Positions 26,226 to 33,879 of a DNA stretch of 64,000 bases are shown here, piece by piece. The position numbers and the translations under genes were made by a program. The first letter of the stretch is position 1. Each line of letters opens with the position of its first letter. Origin of the DNA: Larkinella sp051857545 (lineage in GTDB: Bacteria; Bacteroidota; Bacteroidia; Cytophagales; Spirosomataceae); contig NZ_JBPZHB010000006.1 of the NCBI RefSeq assembly GCF_051857545.1, positions 372,001 through 436,000 of the forward strand, given 5' to 3'. The notes beneath the pieces are model-generated. The model saw only the letters and a program-made list of their open reading frames with translations, had not been told where the DNA came from and ran no database searches.

Positions 26226-27524
26226 ATGACTATCCTAAATCCAATCCTTTTTTTTGTTAGTACCTGGTTATTTACGCTGACCGGCGATTCGCACGATGCG
26301 AATCGCCGGTCGGTTCCCATCGGCGGCAACGCCTGGGTAACAAAACCGTCTCATTCTCCCGAAAAAATCACCAACGACGGCCTGACCGGCTGGACCCATC
26401 CGGAAAGTGTCGTTTCCACCTACATCCGGTTCGACCGCGCCGGAACGCTGAAACTATCGGCCACGATGAGCGTTCCGGAAGGCGAAAGCAAGATCCGGGT
26501 GAGTGTATTGGAGAAATCCGTCGAGTTTTCGGCCAGCGGCAGCGCGGATAAGGAATATTATCTGGGCGAATGGGCCGTTCAAAAACCGGGCTACGTCAAG
26601 ATTGACCTACAGGGCCTGACCAAATCCGGCCCGGCGTTCGGGCAGCTTCGTGAACTCGGTATCAGTGGCGATTTAGTCGATGACAGGACGGTTTTTGTCC
26701 GCAACAACCAGGGCAATTATTTTCATTGGGGTCGGCGCGGCCCGTCGGTGCACCTGAAATATACCGCTCCGGAAAATGCCGATTCGGAGTGGTTTTACAA
26801 CGAAATGACGGTTCCTGAAGGCAGTGATGTGCTGGGTTCCTACTTCATGGCCAACGGTTTTGCGGAGGGCTATTTCGGGATGCAGGTCAATTCGCCGACC
26901 GAACGGCGGATTTTGTTCTCGGTCTGGAGTCCGTTCAAAACCGACAATCCGAAAGACATTCCCGACGATCAGAAAATCCTGCTGGAGAAAAAAGGTGAGG
27001 GCGTAACGACCAATGATTTCGGCAACGAAGGGTCCGGTGGCCAGAGTTATCTGCGCTACAACTGGAAAGCGGGCCGAACCTACCGGTTTTTGCTCCGGGG
27101 CCGACCAACGGAAAACGGGTACACCACCTACACGGCCTATTTCTCCGATGCTAAAGACAAAGACTGGCAGTTGATCGCCAGTTTCAAACGCCCGAAAACG
27201 ACGACGTACCTCAAATCACCCCACTCGTTTCTGGAGAATTTCATGCCGAATACGGGTAATACGTCGCGGCAAGTTGCTTTTGGAAACCAGTGGGTTCGGA
27301 GCAAGGACGGCGTCTGGCAGGAACTGGTACGGGCCAAATTTACCGGTGACGCCACCGCCCGGGCCGGTTTTCGGCAGGACTATGCGGGCGGTTTACAAGC
27401 CGGTGAGAAGCAATTTTTCCTGAAAAACTGCGGTTTTTTTGACGACAATGTCCCACTCAATACCGATTTCACCCGGAAACCGCTCAAAAAAGCACCAGCA
27501 ATTGATTTTTCCCGATTACCCTAA
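26226..27524 (+). CDS. DUF3472/DUF5077-type secreted protein
   Basis: A 432-residue protein with a hydrophobic N-terminus (MTILNPILFFVSTWLFTL). An N-terminal beta-sandwich resembling DUF5077 (about 35-150) is followed by a DUF3472 region with NYFHWGRRGPSVHLKY and SYLRYNWKAGRTYRFL. It is probably a glycan-associated extracellular protein; no catalytic function is known to me. It lies 10 bases after susD in the same operon. A 15-bp perfect hairpin lies inside codons 18-29. Confidence 0.82.
   Translation: MTILNPILFFVSTWLFTLTGDSHDANRRSVPIGGNAWVTKPSHSPEKITNDGLTGWTHPESVVSTYIRFDRAGTLKLSATMSVPEGESKIRVSVLEKSVEFSASGSADKEYYLGEWAVQKPGYVKIDLQGLTKSGPAFGQLRELGISGDLVDDRTVFVRNNQGNYFHWGRRGPSVHLKYTAPENADSEWFYNEMTVPEGSDVLGSYFMANGFAEGYFGMQVNSPTERRILFSVWSPFKTDNPKDIPDDQKILLEKKGEGVTTNDFGNEGSGGQSYLRYNWKAGRTYRFLLRGRPTENGYTTYTAYFSDAKDKDWQLIASFKRPKTTTYLKSPHSFLENFMPNTGNTSRQVAFGNQWVRSKDGVWQELVRAKFTGDATARAGFRQDYAGGLQAGEKQFFLKNCGFFDDNVPLNTDFTRKPLKKAPAIDFSRLP
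26279..26311 (+). repeat. Perfect hairpin inside the 5' end of the DUF3472 gene
   Basis: GACCGGCGATTCGCA (26279-26293) and its exact complement (26297-26311) enclose the 3-base loop CGA. It lies within coding sequence just after the signal peptide. No T-run follows. Confidence 0.7.
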
Positions 27525-27541
27525 TTTGTGATTGTTTGATT

Positions 27542-28654
27542 ATGTCCTTTCCGCTGTCTATATCCACACCGGGCCGCATCTGTTTATTCGGAGAACACCA
27601 GGATTATCTGGGCTTGCCCGTTATTGCCGCTGCCATTTCCCAACGCATCCGGATTACCGCCGAACCCACCACGAAGCCGGAGATTCGGCTGTTTCTGCCC
27701 GACATCGACGCCGAGGAGCGGTTTTCGTTGGCAATACTGCCGCTGACGTACCGGCAAGACCGGGATTATTTCCGCAGCGCGGTCAACATCCTGTTGCGGG
27801 AAGGTTTCCGTTTTTCGACGGGAATTCAGGGAGAAATCCGGGGAGAGATTCCCATCAATGCGGGTACATCCAGTTCGTCAGCCCTGCTGATCACCTGGTT
27901 GGCCATTCTCGCTCAATTCGCCGACAACCCGAAAACGCTGGCCCCCGAAAAGCTGGCGGAACTCGCTTATGCCGCCGAAGTGCTGGAATTTGGCGAACCG
28001 GGTGGCATGATGGACCACTACGCCACGGCGGTTGGGGGCGTGATTTACCTAGAATCCGTTCCGAACATTCACCTCGAATCGTTTCAGCCGCAACTCGGTG
28101 CGTTGGTGCTGGGCGATTCGCGCCAGCCGAAAGACACCATCGGCGTTCTGAAACACGTCAAATTCGGGATGCTGCGGGCGATGGAAAAAATAAAACAGTA
28201 CGACCCGGCCTTTTTGCTCACGACCTACCCGCTGGATGCCGCCGACGAATACCGGTCGATCCTGACGCCCGATGAAATGGCATTGCTGAAAGGCAATCTC
28301 TCCGACCGCGACGTCTTGCGGGAGGCTCTGGCCATGTTCAAAAGCGGAACCGTCGATCACCAGCGGCTGGGAGCATTGCTCACCATCCACCAGACCAGTC
28401 TCCGGGATGCCAAGCGCGTTTCGACTTCGAAAATCGATCACATGATCGACGAAGCCCTCAGAGCCGGTGCCTACGGCGGAAAAATCAACGGTTCCGGGGG
28501 TGGGGGCTGCATGTTTGCCTACGCACCCGAAAAACCGGAAGCGGTCGCCGAAGCCATCGAGCGGGCAGGCGGTAAGGCCTACATCATTCGGGTCGATCAG
28601 GGGGTTTCGGTTAATCCGGTTTCGAAAAATCTTTTCACACCCCAGTTAAAATAA
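27542..28654 (+). CDS. GHMP family sugar kinase (galactokinase-like)
   Basis: A 370-residue protein from ATG 27542; a TTG two codons upstream is less likely. The N-terminal motif TPGRICLFGEHQDYLGLPVI, the ATP loop PINAGTSSSSALL and C-terminal KINGSGGGGCMFAY are GHMP-kinase signatures. It differs clearly from galK at 8.4 kb (EHQDY in place of EHTDY). It is the last gene of the susCD cluster, 17 bases after the DUF3472 gene, so it likely phosphorylates the sugar released by that system. The substrate is unknown. Confidence 0.87.
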   Translation: MSFPLSISTPGRICLFGEHQDYLGLPVIAAAISQRIRITAEPTTKPEIRLFLPDIDAEERFSLAILPLTYRQDRDYFRSAVNILLREGFRFSTGIQGEIRGEIPINAGTSSSSALLITWLAILAQFADNPKTLAPEKLAELAYAAEVLEFGEPGGMMDHYATAVGGVIYLESVPNIHLESFQPQLGALVLGDSRQPKDTIGVLKHVKFGMLRAMEKIKQYDPAFLLTTYPLDAADEYRSILTPDEMALLKGNLSDRDVLREALAMFKSGTVDHQRLGALLTIHQTSLRDAKRVSTSKIDHMIDEALRAGAYGGKINGSGGGGCMFAYAPEKPEAVAEAIERAGGKAYIIRVDQGVSVNPVSKNLFTPQLK

Positions 28655-28673
28655 ATTTAAGCCTTCCACTTTT

Positions 28674-28750
28674 GCCCCTAAATCCCCTAAAGGGGACTTT
28701 TAGCATCCGGAGGGCTCTGCGTCCAAGTCCCCTTTAGGGGATTTAGGGGC
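28674..28750. repeat. CCCCTAAATCCCC inverted repeat, copy 1
   Basis: A 26-bp perfect inverted repeat (28674-28699 and 28725-28750), with arms reading GCCCCTAAATCCCCTAAAGG onward, around a 25-base centre. The centre and arms recur at 32832-32924, so both loop and stem are conserved. It separates the susCD cluster from the riboswitch transcript. Confidence 0.9.
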
Positions 28751-28799
28751 AGAAAGCGAAAGTCTCACCACTATTACCCTACAAAAAATATAGATTTAG

Positions 28800-28831
28800 T
28801 TTGGAATATAAAAAACCGTGTTTTACTTTTG
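28800..28831 (+). promoter_or_regulatory. Bacteroidota promoter of the SAM riboswitch transcript
   Basis: TTTG (28800-28803), a 20-bp spacer and TACTTTTG (28824-28831), a full match to TAnnTTTG. The predicted start site is near 28837, just ahead of the structured leader. Confidence 0.8.
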
Positions 28832-28838
28832 CACTGTT

Positions 28839-28891
28839 ATCTCAATGACTACTTCTGGTAACTAGTAGTTGCCGGTGCGCCGGTTCGAGAT
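28839..28891 (+). ncRNA. Structured leader domain upstream of the SAM aptamer
   Basis: Potential three-way junction. A closing stem ATCTC (28839-28843) / GAGAT (28887-28891) encloses ACTACT (28848-28853) / AGTAGT (28864-28869) and CCGG (28872-28875) / CCGG (28880-28883). The closing stem shares two bases with the 5' strand of aptamer helix P1, so the two may compete. No known RNA family was recognised. Confidence 0.4.
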
Positions 28892-28995
28892 TTATACAGA
28901 AAGGGGGAGAGACAGGCTCAATGAACCCTTAGCAACTTTCCGAACGATCCAAGGAATCAGTGCTAACCTGCCTAAATAAATTAGGAACTATAAAT
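28890..28995 (+). ncRNA. SAM-I (S-box) riboswitch aptamer
   Basis: All SAM-I elements can be placed. P1 is ATTTATA (28890-28896) / TATAAAT (28989-28995). P2 contains the kink-turn-like GGGGGAGA...CAATGAACCC. The P2 loop CAGG (28913-28916) can form the pseudoknot with CCTG (28967-28970). P3 is TTCC/GGAA (28938-28941 / 28953-28956), preceded by conserved AGCAAC and followed by AGTGCTAA. P4 is CCTAA/TTAGG (28971-28975 / 28981-28985). P1 ends 11 bases before an ATG, and no intrinsic terminator lies between, so control at translation initiation is likely. Confidence 0.85.
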
Positions 28996-29006
28996 TAACA
29001 ACCATC

Positions 29007-29075
29007 ATGAAAACGCAAACAACGCAGCAACGTTGTGACCCCGATCAGGACTGGCATCTTTGTCCAATCCGGTAA
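29007..29075 (+). CDS. 22-residue peptide ORF under the SAM riboswitch
   Basis: ATG at 29007, stop TAA at 29073-29075. The N-terminal half is polar (K, T, Q rich). The C-terminal half reads CDPDQDWHLCPIR, with two cysteines nine residues apart, a histidine two before the second, and a tryptophan. It is the only ORF between the aptamer and the terminator at 29093. No clear Shine-Dalgarno is seen, as is usual in this phylum. It could be a functional metal- or thiol-active peptide, a leader peptide, or a remnant of a lost met operon. I do not recognise the family. Confidence 0.5.
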   Translation: MKTQTTQQRCDPDQDWHLCPIR

Positions 29076-29092
29076 GTCACATTCCACACAAA

Positions 29093-29126
29093 CGAATAGC
29101 CAACGACGCTGATCGTTGGCTATTCG
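29093..29126. terminator. Terminator after the riboswitch peptide
   Basis: A 14-bp perfect stem CGAATAGCCAACGA (29093-29106) / TCGTTGGCTATTCG (29113-29126) with a 6-base loop, followed by CATTTTC and a T-rich stretch. It lies between the peptide ORF and the convergent membrane gene and could serve both. Confidence 0.75.
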
Positions 29127-29149
29127 CATTTTCAGTCTTCCTTTTTCGT

Positions 29150-29638
29150 TCAATAGGCCAGTAAACGGCCACAGGCAATGGTGCCCAGCCAGAGCAGAAT
29201 GGAACAAACGGCCGCAGCTTTGGCCGCTACCGGCGTTTGACCAGTCTGCCAGTCCGCTGGGGATCGAAAGGTAATCCGGTGAAAAACCGCCACGTTGATG
29301 CCGGCGACCACCAACAACGCCATTTTCAACCAGAAGGTCGGGTCTTTCCCCAGCGCTTCGGCATTGGTGCTAAACAGCAGTAAACCGGACGGAATCACCA
29401 GAATCAGCCCCCTCCGCGACCAGGGCAGTACGTGCGTGGCCAGATCGGCAACCGGTATTTTTTTCGAAAAACCCAACAGCCGGAAATCAAACAGAAAGGC
29501 TCCGCCGACCACCAGGATGATCCCGACGATGTGCACAATTTCCAGCGCCGGATACAGCCACAGCGACTGACGAATAGCAACGGCCAGCGTACTATTTTCA
29601 ATGCCTTGCAGCCACTCGACGGGAATGCCCAGCCTCAT
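29150..29638 (-). CDS. Small integral membrane protein (DUF6644-like)
   Basis: A 162-residue protein with about four hydrophobic helices: ALEIVHIVGIILVVGGAFLF, GLILVIPSGLLLF, MALLVVAGINVAVF and AVCSILLWLGTIACG. A histidine in the first helix (EIVHIVG) is a possible haem or metal ligand. It overlaps the stop of the preceding DUF6152 gene by 4 bases, so the two are translationally coupled. Function is unknown; the family name is from memory and tentative. Confidence 0.75.
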   Translation of the reverse strand: MRLGIPVEWLQGIENSTLAVAIRQSLWLYPALEIVHIVGIILVVGGAFLFDFRLLGFSKKIPVADLATHVLPWSRRGLILVIPSGLLLFSTNAEALGKDPTFWLKMALLVVAGINVAVFHRITFRSPADWQTGQTPVAAKAAAVCSILLWLGTIACGRLLAY

Positions 29639-29991
29639 TTACGCAATTCGTATTTCTTCCCGTCGATGAAGATCCGCTCCGCCCGCATTTCGTTTTTGAC
29701 GGTTTTGTGCGGATAACCCACCACCCGCAACGACCCGCCTTTTTTCAGCATGGCCGCGCTTACGCCCCGTTCATTCATCCGGCTCGTGGGGGCCAGATAG
29801 ACCAGCCAGGTTTTGTCCTTGTCTTTCACTTTGGCCGTGGCATGTGGATTTTCGTACTTCGATTCCTCGATGGTGCCGGTATAATCCAGCACTTTGGTCT
29901 GGTCATAATCACCCCAGCCGTGGTGGAGGGGCGCAAAGGCGGTTCCCAGAAACAGTAGCAACGCAAACGAGCAATTTTTCAGTAAGGTCAT
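29635..29991 (-). CDS. DUF6152 family secreted protein
   Basis: A 118-residue protein with a signal peptide (MTLLKNCSFALLLFLGTAFA) directly followed by LHHGWGDYD and a small beta-barrel-like domain (VLDYTGTIEESKYENPHATAKV). The H-H motif after the signal and the ENPHA segment are typical of DUF6152. It is co-transcribed with the membrane protein that overlaps its stop codon. These pairs often neighbour metal or redox proteins, here a molybdenum hydroxylase upstream. No biochemical role is known. Confidence 0.8.
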   Translation of the reverse strand: MTLLKNCSFALLLFLGTAFAPLHHGWGDYDQTKVLDYTGTIEESKYENPHATAKVKDKDKTWLVYLAPTSRMNERGVSAAMLKKGGSLRVVGYPHKTVKNEMRAERIFIDGKKYELRK

Positions 29992-30020
29992 GGGAGTTTG
30001 GGGTTATGTTGGAATATAGA

Positions 30021-30107
30021 TAAAAGAGTAAAGACAAGAGAAGTGAGACAACAGGGCAAAACGCGCGTTTGTTGCGTCTTTACTCTCTTGTCTCACCTCT
30101 TACTTCT
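30021..30107. repeat. GA-rich hairpin repeat F (AAAGACAAGAG units)
   Basis: Imperfect palindrome. The left arm (30021-30053) is made of AAAGACAAGAG / GTGAGACAA units; the right arm (30070-30107) holds their complements in partly permuted order. The right arm enters the molybdopterin gene and encodes its last eight residues and stop. Confidence 0.65.
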
Positions 30108-32305
30108 AAGTTAACCGGCAAATCCCGAATCCGCTTGCCGCAGGCCCGGTAAATGGCGTTGGTCAGGGCGGCCGCCGTCGGACCCTGGGCGGCTTCGCCA
30201 GCACCCAGCGGTTTTTCGGTTGGCCGGGCAATCACCACGACTTCGACTTCCGGAATGTCACTAAACCGGAAGATCGGATACGACCGCCAGTCGCGGCTGC
30301 TGACGTGCTCACGACCAAAGGTAACCTGCTCTTTCAGCGTCCAACTGGCCGACTGAATCATACCGCCTTCGGTCTGGTTTTTCAGGCCGTCGGGGTTGAT
30401 CACTTCACCGGCGTCGATCACCGACCACATTTTCCGAACCTGAACGGTACCGGTTTTTGTATCAACGAAAACCCGGGCGGCAACAGCACAGTAGGTCGCC
30501 ACATTTTTATACCGGGAAAACGCAAAACCGATTCCCTCGTTGGCGGCCACTTTTTCGGAGCGCGTCAATTCCTGAAGTTTTTTGACAACGGCCACCGCCC
30601 GCTCGTCGTCCAGATGCGCCAGCCGGAATTCCAGCGGATCTTTCCCGGCTTTTTCGGCCAGTTCGTCCATAAACGACTCAATCGCGAACACGTTGGCATA
30701 CGCTCCCAGACTGCGCAAGGCCGAAACCCGCAGCGGTCCTTCAAAAAAATGGGCGTCGACTTTCAGATTTGGGATGGTGTAATACGGCTCCGAATTGCGA
30801 TAACCGCCCCCGCTGTAGCCGCCGGACGGCGCGGGAAACGGTTTTTCAATCGACCGGGCCGCCAGCAAGTTGCCCGGCTCACCGCCCGGTCGGGTGCTGT
30901 GCGAGTCGGTCCAAAGGTCATACCGCCAGTGGGTTATTTTCCCGGAACGATCCAGCCGGGCTTCAGCTTCCATCTGCATGGCACTGCCGTAGGGTTCCCA
31001 GCCGTGTTCGTCGTCGCGCGACCATTGCAGCCGAACGTGTTTGCCCGGATACGCCATCGCCAGCAAAGCCGCATCAGCCGCGACATCGTCCGCGCCGTTG
31101 TGCCCGTAGCAGCCCGAACCGGGAACGCCCACAACATGGATGGTGTCAGCAGGCAAACGCAGCATTTTTGCCAGTGCTTCCCGAAGCGGATAAACACCCT
31201 GGCTGTGCGTCCAGACGTGCAGCTTGTTTTTCTGATAGAGCGCCACCGCGCAGGACGGGCCAATCGACCCGTGCATGTGATACGGTTTGAAATAACGCGC
31301 TTTCAACGAAATACCTTCCGTCTGTTCCGGCGCTTTCAGATCACCGGATTCCTTGACGGTTCGGGTTTTAGCCGGTAGTTTTCTAATGTATTGCGCCAGC
31401 GTCTTTTCATCCGGCAACGGTTTGGCGGTTTCCCACCGGGCCTGTTCGCGAGCAAACAACTGGGCCTGAATCGCTTCGTATTCCTCGGCTGCCAGGATGC
31501 CCACAAAGTTGCCGTTGATGACGGTTTTCAGGACACCCGGTACGGTTTTCTTCAAAGCGGCTACATCAAAAGAGCGAAGTTTGGCACCCTGCGCCAGTGG
31601 TCGGACCACCCGCGCGTGTACCATGCCCGGAAACCGCAGATCCTGGACATAAACCGACTCTCCGCGCGCCATCCGTTCAATATCGGTTCGGGGAATGGGT
31701 TTGCCCACCCAGCGGTAGTCGGATTTGGGTTTGAGCGCAACCGGCAACCGAACGTCGTCTTCCAGTTGCTTTCCGTCCAGCAATTGGGCAAACATGAGTT
31801 GCTCCGTGCCGTTTTTTTGCTGCACGTTCCCGTTGGTGATGCGGAGTTGATCGACCGGTTTGTTCCACCGTTTGGCAGCCAGTTCCAGCAGTTTCTGCCG
31901 GGCGGCTGCGGCTGCGTACCGCACGGCCATCGCACTGTTTTCAATCGAACCACTCCCGGCGGTGTAGCCTTCGTGGGGTGTTCGCCCGGTTTCGGCCAGA
32001 TGAACCTCAACCTTGTTCAAATCCATGTCCAGTTCCTCAGCGGCCACCTGCGCAATGGCGGTACGAATGCCCTGTCCCAGTTCCAGTTTGCCGGTAAAAA
32101 TCCGAATCCGGCCGTCGTCCAGCACCTCCAGCCAGGCGTTGATCTGGGGCTGTTGTCGCAGGCTCCCCGGCAGCGAATCCTGCCAGGGCGGTTTTTCGGA
32201 AGCCGACAACGGCTGACAGGAAAAGGAAAACCCGATGGTCAGGCATCCGGCGGTTTTCAGGAAATTTCGTCGGGATTGGGTGATCGAGTCCGCAGTTTCT
32301 TTCAT
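30080..32305 (-). CDS. Molybdopterin-binding subunit of a xanthine dehydrogenase-family hydroxylase
   Basis: A 741-residue protein with a twin-arginine signal (SITQSRRNFLKTAGCLTIG). It has the large-subunit fold of IorB/aldehyde-oxidoreductase-type enzymes: AELELGQGIRTA-like segment TGKLELGQGIRT, YTAGSGSIENSAMA, and the C-terminal PLGAGEAAQGPTAAAL with the catalytic glutamate in GAGEA. It pairs with the 2Fe-2S subunit 18 bases upstream in the same operon. It is probably periplasmic and oxidises an aldehyde or N-heterocycle; the substrate is unknown. The last residues (EVRGETRE) are encoded by a hairpin repeat arm. Confidence 0.92.
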   Translation of the reverse strand: MKETADSITQSRRNFLKTAGCLTIGFSFSCQPLSASEKPPWQDSLPGSLRQQPQINAWLEVLDDGRIRIFTGKLELGQGIRTAIAQVAAEELDMDLNKVEVHLAETGRTPHEGYTAGSGSIENSAMAVRYAAAAARQKLLELAAKRWNKPVDQLRITNGNVQQKNGTEQLMFAQLLDGKQLEDDVRLPVALKPKSDYRWVGKPIPRTDIERMARGESVYVQDLRFPGMVHARVVRPLAQGAKLRSFDVAALKKTVPGVLKTVINGNFVGILAAEEYEAIQAQLFAREQARWETAKPLPDEKTLAQYIRKLPAKTRTVKESGDLKAPEQTEGISLKARYFKPYHMHGSIGPSCAVALYQKNKLHVWTHSQGVYPLREALAKMLRLPADTIHVVGVPGSGCYGHNGADDVAADAALLAMAYPGKHVRLQWSRDDEHGWEPYGSAMQMEAEARLDRSGKITHWRYDLWTDSHSTRPGGEPGNLLAARSIEKPFPAPSGGYSGGGYRNSEPYYTIPNLKVDAHFFEGPLRVSALRSLGAYANVFAIESFMDELAEKAGKDPLEFRLAHLDDERAVAVVKKLQELTRSEKVAANEGIGFAFSRYKNVATYCAVAARVFVDTKTGTVQVRKMWSVIDAGEVINPDGLKNQTEGGMIQSASWTLKEQVTFGREHVSSRDWRSYPIFRFSDIPEVEVVVIARPTEKPLGAGEAAQGPTAAALTNAIYRACGKRIRDLPVNLEVRGETRE

Positions 32306-32323
32306 TCCGGGAGAATTTAAACG

Positions 32324-32797
32324 TTACGGATTGGCTTCTTTGGCCGCTTGCCGAATGGCCCGGATAATCCGCGACTGCGTTCCACACCGGCACAAAACCC
32401 GCTCCATACCCTGGCGAATGGCGGTATCGTCGGGCTGTTTATTTTCAGCCAGCAACGCCGTGGCCGAGATCACCATGCCATTGAGGCAATAGCCACACTG
32501 CGCGGCTTGCTGCTCCACAAATGCCCGTTGTACCGGACTTAAGGATCCGTTCGGTTGGGTTAGTCCTTCTAAAGTGACGATGGATTGTTTATTGATTGTT
32601 CCGACCGGTAACAGGCAACTGGGCGTCGCTTTTCCGTCGAGCAGCACCATACAGGCACCACACTGTTCCAGACCGCAGCCGTATTTGGGGCCGTTCAGTT
32701 CGAGATTATTCCGCAATACGTACAACAGGGGCGTATTTGGATCGACCTCCACCGTATGCGGTTTTCGGTTTACCTCAATAACCAGCCGGGCTTTCAT
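32324..32797 (-). CDS. 2Fe-2S subunit of the molybdenum hydroxylase
   Basis: A 157-residue protein with an N-terminal plant-type ferredoxin domain (YGCGLEQCGACMVLLDG, about 39-55, cysteine ligands) and a C-terminal [2Fe-2S]-binding helical domain with QCGYCLNGM and CRCGTQSRI. This is the usual IorA/CoxS small-subunit plan. It transfers electrons from the molybdenum subunit encoded directly downstream. No FAD subunit is nearby, consistent with IorAB-type enzymes that use a cytochrome acceptor. Confidence 0.95.
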   Translation of the reverse strand: MKARLVIEVNRKPHTVEVDPNTPLLYVLRNNLELNGPKYGCGLEQCGACMVLLDGKATPSCLLPVGTINKQSIVTLEGLTQPNGSLSPVQRAFVEQQAAQCGYCLNGMVISATALLAENKQPDDTAIRQGMERVLCRCGTQSRIIRAIRQAAKEANP

Positions 32798-32831
32798 CGT
32801 CTTGCTGTTGATTCACAGGTAAATAAACTTG

Positions 32832-32924
32832 GAGCTTTCGCCCCTAAATCCCCTAAAGGGGACTTTTAGCATCTGGAGGGTTTCGCGTCCAAGTCCCCTT
32901 TAGGGGATTTAGGGGCGAAAGCTC
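32832..32924. repeat. CCCCTAAATCCCC inverted repeat, copy 2
   Basis: A 34-bp perfect inverted repeat (32832-32865 and 32891-32924) with a 25-base centre. The inner 26 bases of each arm and most of the centre (21 of 25) match the copy at 28674-28750. It lies upstream of the molybdenum hydroxylase operon. Confidence 0.9.
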
Positions 32925-32995
32925 TAAAACTTACAACCCGTAAAAAAGCAATTTGTTGACAAGAAGTACCCGCAGTCGGTCGGCGGTAGAGACAC

Positions 32996-33760
32996 CTATC
33001 CTTTTTCCTGCACCAGAAAATCCTTTAGGCAACCGCGAATCGCGACGATCAGGTCATATTCGGTCGATTCCAGAACGAATTTTTCAGGAAGTTTGCAGAA
33101 TTGCATAAAAGCCGTTAGCCGCTCCTCTTTCAGCTCCGTGATGCGCGAAATCCAGATGGGGTCCAGCCGCGACTGGTAGCGTTTCTTGTTTTGCTCGGCC
33201 TGTGTAAACTGCTGTAATTTTCGCTCGTTTTTGGCTTCTTTGCTGAACTTGCCGTATAGCGCAGAAACCGGTCCTTTCAGCGTCATTTTGGGGGCCAGAG
33301 TCGCGTAGTCGTAGCCCATTCGACCGATATTCCCCATGGAGATGCCGACGAGTTCCGGCGGTGTTTTGATTTCGATGAGCGGTTTTTCGGCAATGTTCAG
33401 CTTCATGAATTCCTGCTTGAATCGGCTTTCGGTCCAGCCTTTGATGACGACTTCGTTCAGCATTTTCACATCCTGAACCATCTCAATCACCAATTCCTGC
33501 TCCGTGGGCGGAACGGCGAGCTGGACGGTTTTATAACCAATGCAGGAAATCAGTAGGGTGTCGTTGGGGGAAGCCGTGATCCGAAAATGACCGGCTTCGT
33601 TGCTGAGGGTGGCCCGACGAAGCGACGTGTTTTGTACGGTGGCCGACACGATCGGTTTCTGGCTATTCTTATCGACTACCGAACCGCTTCGGATGTCCTG
33701 AGCGCTGCCGACCGCTGCTGTTAATACCGAAAACAGAAAGAAAAGTAGTGAGTTTTTCAT
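32996..33760 (-). CDS. Carboxypeptidase-regulatory-like domain protein
   Basis: A 254-residue protein with a signal peptide (MKNSLLFFLFSVLTAAVGSAQ). A carboxypeptidase-regulatory-like beta-sandwich follows (about 22-105: SGSVVDKNSQKPIVSATVQN, ETGHFRI-type turn NEAGHFRIT, DTLLISCIGYKTV) and ends in MLNEVVIKGW, the segment that leads into the plug of TonB receptors. Here no barrel follows; the rest is a helical, charged region. It is probably a periplasmic or outer-membrane-associated protein of unknown role. Confidence 0.8.
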   Translation of the reverse strand: MKNSLLFFLFSVLTAAVGSAQDIRSGSVVDKNSQKPIVSATVQNTSLRRATLSNEAGHFRITASPNDTLLISCIGYKTVQLAVPPTEQELVIEMVQDVKMLNEVVIKGWTESRFKQEFMKLNIAEKPLIEIKTPPELVGISMGNIGRMGYDYATLAPKMTLKGPVSALYGKFSKEAKNERKLQQFTQAEQNKKRYQSRLDPIWISRITELKEERLTAFMQFCKLPEKFVLESTEYDLIVAIRGCLKDFLVQEKG

Positions 33761-33879
33761 ACCCTGTGGAAACCTTTGCTATCATCCGAACGCAAACTAA
33801 CCGTTTTTAAGATAGATTGAATGGATTTTAACATTTTTTAGGCTTCCACGAAACGCCGAATCAGAGATGAGCTGCCCGG

